A DNA stretch of 64,000 bases from Rhodophyticola sp. CCM32 (GCF_004751985.1 NZ_CP038492.1:2542001-2606000); one strand, 5' to 3'; counted from the first letter of the stretch, positions 1-8,426 are shown. The notes: generated from the letters alone by a model not told the origin. Program-made: numbers and translations.

Positions 1-55
1 TCAGGTTTAAGGCAGCATGCTGCAGGGTAACGTTTTGTCCAACGCATGTGCGGTT

Positions 56-1090
56 TCATCCGGGTCGGACCTGACTGGCCATTGCGGTTGGGTTGTAAAA
101 CGTGTGCCGTGCCCGCCCTCTTTTCTTCGAGGTATAAAGCGCCTGATCTGCGTCACTCAACAGTTGATCCACCGTCGGGTTGGTATAATAGCGCGACAAC
201 GTGGTCCCGATCGAGGCTGAGATGCGGCAGGTCTTATCCTGAAACAGGGTTGGTTCCTCCAGCCGGTCGATCAGCCGCAACGCGATCCGTTCCAGCAGAT
301 CGGGGTCATCACAATCCTGGAACAGCATAACAAACTCATCCCCGCCCATGCGGGCCACAATATCGCTTTTGCGCAGTTCGGCACAAAGCACAGCGGCCAC
401 ATGTGTCAGCACATGGTCGCCTGCGGCATGGCCCAGCGTGTCATTGACCTGTTTGAAATAATCCAGATCCAGATGCATCAGCCCATACCGCGATTGCGGA
501 TCGCTCAACGTGCGGGACAGGGCCATATCCATCGCCCGGCGATTGGCAAGCCCGGTCAGCGTGTCGGTCAGCGCCTGTTCTTCCGCCACCATCCGCGCGG
601 CTTGCAGCCTTTCGGTCAGCATCTGCGATTCCTGTGCAGTCAGTGCAATCGCTTCTCTGAGGTAGAGCAGATCAACCGTTTGATCGCAGGGCGCAAAATC
701 CCCCAATGTCAGGTGCCATTCGGCAACCGCCTGGGCAAATGACACTCCAAGCGAGATGTTCACAAACGCGCCGGTATCGCCGGGCAGCGTCACCACCATA
801 CCCCGCAATGTCAGATGCGGGGCCGCATTCAGTGTCAGCGTCAGGCGCTGGCCCTGCAAAGACATCAGATCAGGCAGCTTGCTGACCAGTCGCGGGCGTT
901 TCAGCGTCATCAGGTCAAAGATGCTGCCGCCGATGATATCCACATGCCCCACCATCTTGCGAAAGGTCGGCCCGGCACGGACGATCTGCCCCTTGGGGCT
1001 CAGCCAGACATGCAGGGGCATCAACCGGTCCAGCGCAACACCAGACAGGCCAATCAGCGGATCGGGATTTATCTTTTCCACCCCGGTCAT
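56..1090 (-). CDS. Diguanylate cyclase with H-NOX-associated (HNOBA-like) sensor domain
   Basis: Predicted to make cyclic-di-GMP from two GTP in the cytoplasm. Residues about 15-135 resemble the H-NOX-associated (HNOBA) domain, residues about 140-175 look like a signalling coiled coil, and a GGDEF domain fills the rest. The active-site motif MGGDEF is at residues 248-253. An RxxD product-inhibition site (R240-D243) sits five residues upstream, so both catalysis and feedback inhibition look intact. The start overlaps the stop of the upstream H-NOX-like gene in an ATGA, so the two are translationally coupled and probably form a sensor/effector pair. There is no signal peptide or membrane helix. 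The family call is firm; the signal is unknown because the partner lacks its haem ligand. Confidence 0.9.
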   Translation of the reverse strand: MTGVEKINPDPLIGLSGVALDRLMPLHVWLSPKGQIVRAGPTFRKMVGHVDIIGGSIFDLMTLKRPRLVSKLPDLMSLQGQRLTLTLNAAPHLTLRGMVVTLPGDTGAFVNISLGVSFAQAVAEWHLTLGDFAPCDQTVDLLYLREAIALTAQESQMLTERLQAARMVAEEQALTDTLTGLANRRAMDMALSRTLSDPQSRYGLMHLDLDYFKQVNDTLGHAAGDHVLTHVAAVLCAELRKSDIVARMGGDEFVMLFQDCDDPDLLERIALRLIDRLEEPTLFQDKTCRISASIGTTLSRYYTNPTVDQLLSDADQALYTSKKRGRARHTFYNPTAMASQVRPG

Positions 1091-1674
1091 GACACCCGTG
1101 TTCCCAGTTCAAAGGCCTGCCCGGCAGAAAACTGCGTCTCCAGCAGTTCGATAACCAGCGTCTCCCGCCCGTTTTCGCCAATCTCTGAATCCAGAAGCAC
1201 CAAAGCGCCATAATCATCAGCCATCACCCTGAGCGTTCCCAGAAGAACAGACCCGATGCCGGGCAAGGCCCATTTCGTTTCCAGAATGAACCGGCGCGGG
1301 CCGTCTGCATGCAGCGCGATCTCGGGCATATCGAGATCGGGCAAGGCCATTCGGGCGCGGCCCGGAAGCTCCTCAAGCGATTGCAGGAATTCCAGAAATG
1401 TCGCGCCGCCAAACCGCAGCAATCGGCGCACGGGCTCCCTCTCTGGGGTAGACACCAGCCAGATCCCGATATCTTCCAGGATCACCGCCGCTTCTTTCTG
1501 CAGAACAAAACAGGTCGCGGCCACGAGCTTGAGGGTAAGCCTGACCTCGTAATGCAGCATGGATTCGAACTCTTCAAAAGGCAGCCCGGCCTGATTGCGC
1601 ACCTCGGTCCATGTCTCGGGGCCATAGGTATCTTTCAAGAATTCCTGCAACGCCCGATTGACCAGACCATGCAT
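1087..1674 (-). CDS. H-NOX-like protein lacking the haem-ligand histidine
   Basis: The 195-residue length, the MHGLVNRAL start, the EFxxMLHYEV region and the FLQSL segment fit the H-NOX (haem nitric oxide/oxygen binding) fold. Known H-NOX proteins hold haem through a histidine near residue 102 and a Y-x-S-x-R motif. Here the aligned ligand position reads LEELPGR, with proline 104 in place of histidine, and the region where Y-x-S-x-R should lie reads LETKWALPG. By eye both haem-binding signatures are gone, so it may bind no haem or another ligand. It is first in a two-gene unit and overlaps the downstream cyclase by 4 nt. A role as regulator of that cyclase is inference from the known H-NOX/HNOBA partnership. 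Confidence 0.8.
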   Translation of the reverse strand: MHGLVNRALQEFLKDTYGPETWTEVRNQAGLPFEEFESMLHYEVRLTLKLVAATCFVLQKEAAVILEDIGIWLVSTPEREPVRRLLRFGGATFLEFLQSLEELPGRARMALPDLDMPEIALHADGPRRFILETKWALPGIGSVLLGTLRVMADDYGALVLLDSEIGENGRETLVIELLETQFSAGQAFELGTRVS

Positions 1675-1884
1675 ATTGACCCTTCCCGCAACTCATATGC
1701 GGCTGTGATAGTCAGAAAAGCGTAAAGAAACCGTTGGCAGAGGTGTTTAGCCAAGCCTCAACCGTAAGATGATTCTGTTAGGTACTCTTAACCACTAGGT
1801 GCATATTGATTGATAAATAGGACCAATGGCCCTATCTTGAGACCATCAAAGGGTAACAGAGCCAAGTTATAACAAGGGGTAAAT

Positions 1885-2049
1885 ATGACACGTCAAGAAC
1901 AAACTCTTGCAGATGACAAGATGCGTGCCGAGATCGCCAAGCTGCTTGCAGAAACCCGGCATATCGGAGTTAACACCTTTCTCGCCCCTGCTCTTGCCGC
2001 TGCTGCCCTTATGGGGGCGACTGCTGCGATCGTGAAGCTTATTTTCTGA
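1885..2049 (+). CDS. Small single-pass membrane protein, unknown function
   Basis: A 54-residue reading frame starting ATG at 1885. The first 25 or so residues are charged (MTRQEQTLADDKMRAEIAKLL), followed by an Ala/Leu-rich hydrophobic stretch at about residues 33-54 that could span the membrane, with the C-terminus ending inside or just after it. The stop codon overlaps the next start (TGATG), so it is coupled to the HTH gene at 2049. An amphipathic helix plus one membrane helix could be an anchor or a toxin-like peptide; nothing shows which. No family recognised. Confidence 0.55.
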   Translation: MTRQEQTLADDKMRAEIAKLLAETRHIGVNTFLAPALAAAALMGATAAIVKLIF

Positions 2050-2258
2050 TGAATGCGGATGAACTTCATGAAGCCCATCGCAAACTGGGCCTCAGCGCGA
2101 ATGGAGCCGCCCGGCTATTTATGGTCTCGGATGGCCGTACAGTGCGGCGCTGGTGGAACGGTGAGCGTGATATTCCCGGACCCGTCGAGGTTTTGACCCG
2201 CGCCTTGATCGAGAGCAAGGCGGTCCGTAATTTTTTCAGCCTCGAAATGGCCGAATAG
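2049..2258 (+). CDS. Small helix-turn-helix protein
   Basis: A 69-residue protein. Residues about 10-45 read as a helix-turn-helix: LGLSANGAARLFMVSDGRTV, then RRWWNGERDIPGP, the pattern seen in small Cro/transposon-like HTH proteins where an RRW helix contacts DNA. It starts within the stop of the preceding membrane peptide gene (TGATG), so the two are co-translated. Target unknown. It could be a phage- or plasmid-derived regulator retained as a domesticated gene. Confidence 0.6.
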   Translation: MNADELHEAHRKLGLSANGAARLFMVSDGRTVRRWWNGERDIPGPVEVLTRALIESKAVRNFFSLEMAE

Positions 2259-2328
2259 AGCGTTTTGCGGTTTCATTGAAACATTGTTCACCGTAATTCG
2301 CATTCGAAATCAGCTATTTGCTGATTAG

Positions 2329-2426
2329 AGCACCCTGCCTTAAACCTGAGACATCGCGCATCACAAATGTCCCGAGAACGCGAAGCGTGGCAGGGCATTT
2401 GTGATTCAAGTTTCAGGCAGGGTGCT
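2329..2426. repeat. 98-bp imperfect inverted repeat (cruciform/hairpin)
   Basis: Left arm 2329-2349 (AGCACCCTGCC then TTAAACCTGA) pairs with right arm 2406-2426 (TCAAGTTTCA then GGCAGGGTGCT) over about 21 nt with two mismatches. A second nested pair is ATCACAAATG (2360-2369) with CATTTGTGAT (2396-2405). The centre can form a small AACGC-GAA-GCGTG hairpin. It lies between the HTH gene and the convergent mttB-like gene, and could be a terminator or a non-autonomous mobile repeat. Bases 1-15 of the window are an exact inverted copy of 2335-2349. Confidence 0.75.
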
Positions 2427-2556
2427 TTAAAAATCACGTATCTGCCAGTTTATCCCCCTGGAATCGCACTCCAATTCCAATGCAGAAGGCTGTACGGAAA
2501 ACCCGCATCCTTACTGCGCTTCCCCCAATATGCCCGGGGGGATGATACGGCAGATT

Positions 2557-4116
2557 TCAGAAATCCGTGGGTGCGCCGCCCTCTTCCTTGCGCCGCGCCA
2601 CAAAGGCCTGCAACGCTTCGCGGCGGTCATCCTGCATGGGCGGTGCCTCGAATTCCGCAAGGATTTTCTTGTAAATCTTATGGGCCCGTTCCGCCGTCCA
2701 GACGGCACCATCCAGCTGCCAGCCCTCGAAATTGCGCCAGTCTGACAGGAACGGCTGATAGAACGCGGTCTGATAGCGTTCCTGTGTGTGGGCACATCCG
2801 AAATAATGCCCGCCCGCGCCAACCTCGCGAATGGCATCCAGGCCGATCTCATCCTCGGACGTGGCCCAGAGCGCCGGTTCGAAATAGCGCTGAATCTGCT
2901 GCAAAACCTCGCAATCCATCACGAATTTCTCGGGCGAGGCGATCAGCCCGCCTTCCAGCCAGCCTGCCGCGTGATAAACCATATTGGTGCCGGACTGCAC
3001 CGCCGCCCACAGGCTTTGCGAGGTTTCCCACATCGCCTGCCCATCCGGCACATTCGCCGCACAGACCCCCGAAGACCGCATCGGCAGCCTGTAGAACCGC
3101 GCCATCTGTCCGGTCATCTGGGTCGCGCGCATATATTCCGGCGTGCCAAAGGCGGGTGCGCCCGATTTCATATCCACATTCGAGGTGAAAGTGCCAATCG
3201 CCACCGGGCAGCCCGGGTTGATATATTGCAGAAGCGCAATCGCGGCGAGACCCTCGGCCAGAGACAGCGCCACAGCGCCCGACATGGTGACCGGGGCCAT
3301 CGCACCCGCAAGCGTGAAGGGCGTAACCACCACCGGCTGCCCCCGCCGCGCCAGCCGCATCGCCCCGTCAAGCATCGGAAAGTCATGTTTCAGGGGCGAG
3401 ACCGAGTTGATATTGGTATACATTCGCGGCGTGGCGTCGAATTCCTCATGGGTCAGGCCAGCGGCGATCCGCACCATCTCCATCACATCATCCACCCGTT
3501 CCGCCCCAAGCGAATAGGCATGGGGGACCTTGTCGGTCAGGGTCAGTTTTTCATACAGGCAGTCCAGATGCCGCACCGATGCGTGGATATCAATCGGCTC
3601 GGGCGCATAGCCGCCCGCGAAATGGATGCAGTTGAAATACTGGGTGAGTTTCAGGAATTCCTTATAGGTCTCGAAATCGCCCGAGCGTTTGCCGCGTTCC
3701 ATGTCCCAGGCATTGGGCGGAGAGGAGACATTGCCGAAGGTCAGGACATTTTCGCCAATGATCAACTGCCGGTCCGGGTTGCGCGGGGTGATGGTGAAAC
3801 TGTCCGGCGCATGGCCCAGCATCTCCATCACGAAGGCCTCATCCATGAAGACCTTCTCGCCATCCACCTTGCAGCCCGCCCGGGTCAGAATCTCCCGCGC
3901 CTCATCGTTCAGGAACTCGATCCCGATCTCGTTGAGAATGCGCATCGCGCCTGTATGGATGGCCTGAACCCCATCGCCGTCCAGCGGTTCTGTCGGCGCA
4001 TCGGTGTTGCGGATCAACCGCCAGGGCATCTGGTCGACGGCCGTGTGCCCCGCACGGTTGGCATGGCCCTTGCGGCCCCCGGCACGGCGGCGGCGAACGG
4101 GTGTCTCGGCGGTCAT
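2557..4116 (-). CDS. MttB-family (non-pyrrolysine) methylamine-type methyltransferase
   Basis: A 519-residue member of the trimethylamine methyltransferase (MttB) superfamily. These TIM-barrel enzymes transfer a methyl group from a quaternary or tertiary amine to a corrinoid protein. The N-terminal tail is basic (RRRRAGGRKGHANRAGH) and the barrel core is continuous (MRILNEIGIEFLNDEAREIL, ITPRNPDRQLIIG, MLDGAMRLARRGQPVVVTPF, GTFTSNVDMKSGAPAFGTPE). No in-frame amber codon is seen, so it belongs to the non-pyrrolysine branch, whose characterised members act on substrates such as glycine betaine. The only corrinoid protein in the window is at 57745, far away. The substrate is not readable from sequence. 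Confidence 0.85.
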   Translation of the reverse strand: MTAETPVRRRRAGGRKGHANRAGHTAVDQMPWRLIRNTDAPTEPLDGDGVQAIHTGAMRILNEIGIEFLNDEAREILTRAGCKVDGEKVFMDEAFVMEMLGHAPDSFTITPRNPDRQLIIGENVLTFGNVSSPPNAWDMERGKRSGDFETYKEFLKLTQYFNCIHFAGGYAPEPIDIHASVRHLDCLYEKLTLTDKVPHAYSLGAERVDDVMEMVRIAAGLTHEEFDATPRMYTNINSVSPLKHDFPMLDGAMRLARRGQPVVVTPFTLAGAMAPVTMSGAVALSLAEGLAAIALLQYINPGCPVAIGTFTSNVDMKSGAPAFGTPEYMRATQMTGQMARFYRLPMRSSGVCAANVPDGQAMWETSQSLWAAVQSGTNMVYHAAGWLEGGLIASPEKFVMDCEVLQQIQRYFEPALWATSEDEIGLDAIREVGAGGHYFGCAHTQERYQTAFYQPFLSDWRNFEGWQLDGAVWTAERAHKIYKKILAEFEAPPMQDDRREALQAFVARRKEEGGAPTDF

Positions 4117-4178
4117 GTCAGGTCTCTCCCACAGGCGGTTGCCGACCCAGACTGGCCGCTGAATGCCAACAGGGGTTT

Positions 4179-4922
4179 TCAGATAGCGACGGATCGCGTC
4201 GTATTTTGGCGTCCGGCAGGCGTATCTGTGCCGCCGTGATCCTCCAGCCAGGTGGGGATATGGCTGATATCGGGCAAAACCACATGGGCCAGATCGGCCA
4301 GATCGCCCCGGGAGGCCAGACCGGTCAGAACACCCATACCGATCATCCCCGCGCTTTTCGCCGCGCTCAGATCATGGCGGCTGTCCCCGACCATCAGCAC
4401 ATTGCAAGGGGGCAGACCCGTTGCCTCGGCAAAGCCCAGGCACATGCCCGGTTCAGGTTTCGTGCCATAGCCGCTATCGGCACCGGCGATATAGTCGAAC
4501 ATCGCCTCCACGCCCGAGGCCGTCAGATGGGCGCGGGCGGGCACTTCCGCGTCATTGGTCGCCACCCCCAGACACAATCCGCGTGCTTTCAGCCCGGCCA
4601 GAAAGGCGGCCAGCGGCACCACCTCGGCCATCTGCGTATTGGCCGCCGTCTCTTCCAGATGGCGATAGAGCGTTTCAAAGCCAAGTTCGGGAAGACCGGG
4701 CAACAGGGCGCGCGCGGTTTCCTCCAGGGTTCCGGCCACCGCAACACTGTCGGGCTGAAACCGCCCTGCCCCGATGTCAAAGCCGATCCGCAGGCCTAGT
4801 TCCGCGGCCTGCACCGGGTCTCCCCCCGCCAGTTCGTGCAGCATATCTATGGCCCAGCGCGACCAACTGGCCTGAAAATCATACAATGTTCCGTCTTTGT
4901 CGAACAGAATGCCCGTGATCAT
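4179..4922 (-). CDS. HAD-superfamily phosphatase (phosphoglycolate phosphatase-like)
   Basis: A 247-residue HAD hydrolase. Motif I is FDKDGTLYD near the N-terminus (nucleophile and acid/base aspartates), motif II is GVATND, and motif IV is MVGDSRHDLSAAKSAG. A helical cap domain lies between motifs I and II, the layout of the phosphoglycolate-phosphatase subfamily (IA). It follows the mttB-like gene's start at 4116 with a 62-nt gap on the same strand, so the two may be co-transcribed. The true substrate is unknown; generic detoxifying phosphatase activity is the safest reading. Confidence 0.85.
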   Translation of the reverse strand: MITGILFDKDGTLYDFQASWSRWAIDMLHELAGGDPVQAAELGLRIGFDIGAGRFQPDSVAVAGTLEETARALLPGLPELGFETLYRHLEETAANTQMAEVVPLAAFLAGLKARGLCLGVATNDAEVPARAHLTASGVEAMFDYIAGADSGYGTKPEPGMCLGFAEATGLPPCNVLMVGDSRHDLSAAKSAGMIGMGVLTGLASRGDLADLAHVVLPDISHIPTWLEDHGGTDTPAGRQNTTRSVAI

Positions 4923-5008
4923 CCCTGCACCTCAGCCTTGTGCTTTCATAGCCCCAAGACGTGACTGTCCCTTGACCATTATGCAACAGGACCGTCATTG
5001 TATGCCCC

Positions 5009-5464
5009 ATGGATGGCGCAAAACCTCGTTTCGGGCTGCATGACAGCATCACATTCCACATATCCCAGACCGCTCGCGGGATAGAACGGCGGGTTGAAGA
5101 AGGGTTGCGTGGCTTTGGCCTGACGCGGATCGGATGGTGTATTCTGGTGGCTGTGGGGGAGGACGGGCTGAAAAACCCGTCCGAGATCGCAAGTTTTGTC
5201 GGGATTGACCGCACCGCCACATCGCGGGCGCTGCGGCAGTTGGAAGATGAAGGTCTGATCGCGCGCAGTATCGGGCGCGAAGACCGCCGCATGACCGAGG
5301 TGGCCCTGACCCCGGAAGGGCAGAGCCGCATGCAGGCCGCAACGCCGGTTTGTTCGGAAAACATGGCCCATTTCAACGACAGGCTCTCGGCCGCCGAGCG
5401 GATGGAACTGACCCGTATTTTAGGGAAACTGCACAATGATGTGCAGGATAACCCAAGAGCGTGA
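5009..5464 (+). CDS. MarR-family transcriptional regulator
   Basis: A 151-residue winged-helix regulator. N-terminal dimerisation helices are followed by the HTH (NPSEIASFVGIDRTATSRALRQL) and the wing with the family signature DRRMTEVALTPEG. A second dimer helix lies at the C-terminus. It is divergent from the HAD gene (start 4922) across about 86 nt, a usual place for MarR-type autoregulation, but no clear palindrome was found there. Start ATG 5009 is chosen because it opens the N-terminal helix; no strong ribosome site decides it. Confidence 0.85.
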   Translation: MDGAKPRFGLHDSITFHISQTARGIERRVEEGLRGFGLTRIGWCILVAVGEDGLKNPSEIASFVGIDRTATSRALRQLEDEGLIARSIGREDRRMTEVALTPEGQSRMQAATPVCSENMAHFNDRLSAAERMELTRILGKLHNDVQDNPRA

Positions 5465-5482
5465 CACCGCTTTTGACCTCTC

Positions 5483-5767
5483 TCAGGTCCAGTTCGGAAC
5501 TGCGCCGCCGGGCAGGGACTGACGGGCTTGAGACAAAATCTCATACCCGATACCCTGTGCATCGCAACATCCAATGACCCAGGCATCATCCATCATGATG
5601 AAATCCAGAACCGCCCCCAGAAACTGGGCATCACCGGCCCGTGCGGTGACATCCGCAACACAGGCACCGGTTGTCCCCAGAAAGACCTCAAACAGGCCGG
5701 GATCGGCAGCCAGCCATTCCAGAGCCTTCAGAGCGGTTTTTTCGGCGGTTTCTTGCTGCATTACCAA
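5483..5767 (-). CDS. DUF3572 family protein
   Basis: A 94-residue protein matching the alphaproteobacterial DUF3572 family: ALKALEWLAADPGLFEVFLG near the N-terminus, then VLDFIMMDDAWVIGCC. The family is small, cytosolic and of unknown function. It is convergent with the MarR gene (19-nt gap) and divergent from the PleD-like gene, a common neighbour in this order of bacteria. No function is assigned. Confidence 0.8.
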   Translation of the reverse strand: MVMQQETAEKTALKALEWLAADPGLFEVFLGTTGACVADVTARAGDAQFLGAVLDFIMMDDAWVIGCCDAQGIGYEILSQARQSLPGGAVPNWT

Positions 5768-5855
5768 GCGTCACCTGCATGATTAAATAGTTTGTTAACC
5801 TTTGAGTCGCATAGCTTCTCGAAAAACCTGTGAAAATTGTATTGGAGCATCGAGT

Positions 5856-7256
5856 ATGACAGGGCGTATCTTGGTCGTTGATGACGTTGCGACAAATCGC
5901 ATCGTGATGAAAGTCAAACTATCAGCCGCCTGCTATGACGTGCTTCAGGCCGATTGCGGAAAAGATGCCCTTGAAAAGGCGAAATCCCAGAAGCCCGATC
6001 TGATCCTTCTGGATGTGCTGATGCCCGATATGAACGGGGTCACCGTTTGCGAAAAGCTGAAAGAAGACCCCGAGACCGCAGATATCCCTGTCATCATGAT
6101 CACCGCCATGGCGGATCGGAACAGCAAGATGCGGGGGTTGGAAAAGGGGGCTGACGATTTTCTGACCAAACCGGTGGACGAAATTGCCCTGCTCGCCCGG
6201 GTCCGGTCGCTGTTGCGCGCCCGCGACATACAGCGCGAATTGCGCCTGCGCGAGGAAACCTGCGTTGAGCTTGGGTTTGCCGAAGAGCCCGGCACATTCG
6301 AGGGGCCCGGCAAAATCGCACTGATTGCCCCGGATTCAGCCACTGCAACGATCTGGAAACAGGCGCTGGAAAGCAAATGCGCCTGCAAGGTGAAGATCGT
6401 TCCACGGGAAGATGCGCTGAGCGAGCTGGATACGGAAATGATGCCGGATGTCTTTGTCATAGCCGCCGATCTGGCGTCACGAAATGACGGTTTGCGTTTA
6501 TTGTCTGATCTGCGGTCGCGCCCGAGCACACGACATGCGGCCACATTGATGATTTTGCCGAACGAAGACAGCGAACGGGCCGCTATCGCCCTGGATCTGG
6601 GCGCGGGCGATATCCTCTATGAACATCTGGATGCAGATGAGCTGGCTGTTCGCATCAAAACCCAGCTTCGGCGCAAGCGGCAGTCTGACCAGTTACGCTC
6701 GACTGTTCAGGCGGGCCTGGAACTTGCCGTGACCGACAGCCTGACCGGCCTGCACAACCGGCGTTACGCCCTGCACCATCTGGACCGGATGCTGGGCCAT
6801 CAGGGCCGGGGGCTTGCGGTGATGATGCTGGATCTGGATTTTTTCAAACAGGTGAATGACCGCCATGGCCATGCCGCGGGCGATGCGGTTCTGGTTGTGG
6901 TCGCCGAACGCCTGCGCGCGCAGCTGCGGCGTATGGATTTGCTGGCCCGGATCGGCGGCGAAGAATTTCTTGTAGCGCTTCCCGATACAGATCGTGCCCG
7001 GGCCATAGACGTGGCCGAACGGTTGCGCATCGCGGTGGGGGGAACACCTGTTATGGTCGGTGGGAAAACCCCTCCGATCCCGGTGACCTTGAGTATCGGG
7101 ATCGCTCTGGCGCAGAACGGGGAGGTGAATGCCAAGGCCATTCTCACCCGCGCGGACCGTGCCCTTTACGGGTCCAAATCCGAGGGCCGGAACCTTGTGA
7201 CCCTGGCCACATCATCCACCGCCAGATCCGCCGCCCCGTTTCCTGCATCTTCTTGA
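5856..7256 (+). CDS. pleD: PleD-like response regulator diguanylate cyclase
   Basis: Receiver-receiver-GGDEF architecture of 466 residues. The first receiver has the acidic pair DD (9-10) and phospho-acceptor D53. The second receiver (about 150-275) has alanine where the acceptor should be (VFVIAADL), as expected of the PleD adaptor domain. The GGDEF domain has RIGGEEF at 365-371 and an RxxD inhibitory site at 358-361. Start ATG 5856 is preferred over upstream in-frame codons because GGAG lies 10 nt before it and the protein then opens directly with a receiver strand (GRILVVDD). It makes c-di-GMP on phosphorylation by an unlinked kinase; the divK gene usually next to pleD is not in the window. 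Confidence 0.9.
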   Translation: MTGRILVVDDVATNRIVMKVKLSAACYDVLQADCGKDALEKAKSQKPDLILLDVLMPDMNGVTVCEKLKEDPETADIPVIMITAMADRNSKMRGLEKGADDFLTKPVDEIALLARVRSLLRARDIQRELRLREETCVELGFAEEPGTFEGPGKIALIAPDSATATIWKQALESKCACKVKIVPREDALSELDTEMMPDVFVIAADLASRNDGLRLLSDLRSRPSTRHAATLMILPNEDSERAAIALDLGAGDILYEHLDADELAVRIKTQLRRKRQSDQLRSTVQAGLELAVTDSLTGLHNRRYALHHLDRMLGHQGRGLAVMMLDLDFFKQVNDRHGHAAGDAVLVVVAERLRAQLRRMDLLARIGGEEFLVALPDTDRARAIDVAERLRIAVGGTPVMVGGKTPPIPVTLSIGIALAQNGEVNAKAILTRADRALYGSKSEGRNLVTLATSSTARSAAPFPASS

Positions 7257-7269
7257 AAAGAAAGGTGCT

Positions 7270-7491
7270 TTAATCCGGTACGTTGTCGATGCCCGATCTG
7301 CCCCAGGGGTGGCACCGCCCGATCCGGCGCAGCGTCAGCCAGGCCCCTTTCAGGCCGCCATGTTTCTCCAACGCTTCCAGCGCATAGGCCGAGCAGGTCG
7401 GGTGATAGCGACAATTGAACCCGACCCAGGGCGAAAGCACCGCGCGGTAGGCGCGGATGGGCAGGGCAAAAAGGCGGGCAAGCAGGGTCAT
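7270..7491 (-). CDS. yidD: Membrane protein insertion efficiency factor YidD
   Basis: A 73-residue protein with the YidD core: a hydrophobic/amphipathic N-terminus (LLARLFALPIRAYRAVLSP), then CRYHPTCSAYALEAL and GRCHPWG. It assists YidC-dependent insertion at the inner membrane. Start ATG 7489-7491 overlaps the rnpA stop by 4 nt (ATGA), fixing the start and showing coupling. It is the last gene of the rpmH-rnpA-yidD unit; yidC is not immediately downstream here, as PleD converges. Confidence 0.93.
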   Translation of the reverse strand: MTLLARLFALPIRAYRAVLSPWVGFNCRYHPTCSAYALEALEKHGGLKGAWLTLRRIGRCHPWGRSGIDNVPD

Positions 7492-7880
7492 CGGTGGATT
7501 TTTTTCAAGGCGCGGGACAGACCGGCCTGTAATTGGGTGAATGGCAGGGTCGTGGTGGCCCCCGGTCGGCCGACCAAGACATAATCCCAACCCGGGCGCC
7601 CTTCCAGAGGCAGAACCGCGCGGGCAATTTCCCGCAATCGTCGCTTGGCACGGTTTCTTGCAACGGCATTGCCGACTTTTCTGGAACAGGTAAAACCCAC
7701 GCGTATAAGCCTTGCGTCGATCCCCTCACTTTCAACCCGTTCACGGGCCTGCAACAAAAACCCCGGTGTAGGGGCCCGCACAGCTTTCGCAGCCCGCAGA
7801 AAATCCGGCCGCCTGGTCAGGGTTTCAAGCAAAAAAGCCCCCGTCGACGGGGCGGTCGGCGGAGGCGCATTCGGTGTCAT
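7488..7880 (-). CDS. rnpA: Ribonuclease P protein component
   Basis: A 130-residue basic protein with the RnpA signature (KVGNAVARNRAKRRLRE, the RNR motif) and the C-terminal YVLVGRPGA strand. It binds the RNase P RNA and helps cleave pre-tRNA leaders. The N-terminus is about 15 residues longer than the E. coli form (proline/alanine-rich). It lies 22 nt after rpmH and overlaps yidD, the classical order. Confidence 0.93.
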   Translation of the reverse strand: MTPNAPPPTAPSTGAFLLETLTRRPDFLRAAKAVRAPTPGFLLQARERVESEGIDARLIRVGFTCSRKVGNAVARNRAKRRLREIARAVLPLEGRPGWDYVLVGRPGATTTLPFTQLQAGLSRALKKIHR

Positions 7881-7902
7881 ATCACCGGCCTTATCAGATG
7901 GA

Positions 7903-8040
7903 TCAGGCGCTCAGCGACTTCCGGCCGCGGGCGCGGCGGGCGTTGAGAATCTTGCGACCGGCCTTGGTTGCCATGCGGGCACGAAATCCGTGGCGGTGTT
8001 TGCGCACCAGATTGGACGGCTGAAATGTGCGTTTCGACAT
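7903..8040 (-). CDS. rpmH: 50S ribosomal protein L34
   Basis: A 45-residue highly basic protein, [10 protein letters not shown], then [17 protein letters not shown], matching L34 along its whole length. It sits first in the rpmH-rnpA-yidD unit. The promoter should lie in 8041-8172. dnaA, often nearby in other bacteria, is not adjacent. Confidence 0.97.
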   Translation of the reverse strand: MSKRTFQPSNLVRKHRHGFRARMATKAGRKILNARRARGRKSLSA

Positions 8041-8426
8041 TGTCTTGCTCCGTGATCTTGCCGGACGGCACCGCTGATGGCTGCGTCAAACGGCTCGGGA
8101 ATCCTTAGAAGCCCGGGCAATACGGTCTTGGGCGCGCCATGTCAACAAATCCAAAACCGGATTCTGCGCCTTATAGCGGTTTGCGTTTGATCTGTACCGA
8201 AAACCGCTGCCTCCCCCCTTCGGGTCGAATGCGGGTTTCGATGGGGTTGCCTCATCTAAAACGCAAACCCCTTTAGAAACATTCCCGTAGCGGATCGCCC
8301 GAAATCAAGGGCGATTTTCACAGAAACCACCTGTTCCGTCACAGCTCATCAATGCAGCGTGAAGGGGCTGTATCTGCGCCCCGACCGGGGGCATGCTCTG
8401 CCCAACCAGAGTTGAAAGGTGCGAAG
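8041..8426. other. Intergenic region between divergent rpmH and the TVP38 gene
   Basis: A 386-base gap that holds the upstream region of rpmH (minus strand) and of the TVP38 gene (plus strand). The only structure recognised is the 103-bp palindromic element at 8173-8275. No convincing ORF, tRNA or terminator was seen in the rest. Confidence 0.6.
8173..8275. repeat. 103-bp palindromic element, copy 1
   Basis: Outer arms: GCGGTTTGCGTTT near the left end and AAACGCAAACC with CTTTA at the right. Inner arms: CGAAAACCGC and GCGGGTTTCGAT. A second copy is at 48593-48695, about 85% identical by eye, with better-paired inner arms. The two share the block order AGCGGTTTGCG, GATCTGTA, GAAAACCGCTGCC, CCCCTTCGG, TTTCGATGGGG, TGCCTCAT, AAAACGCAAACC. 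Likely an intergenic repeat family or a structured RNA. Confidence 0.8.

Noticed and set aside
2788..4239. Long plus-strand ORF (483 codons) opposite the mttB-like gene
   Set aside because: It is a shadow of the real minus-strand gene in GC-rich DNA. It has no family signature, is full of Arg/His/Pro, and the opposite frame is a clear full-length family member.
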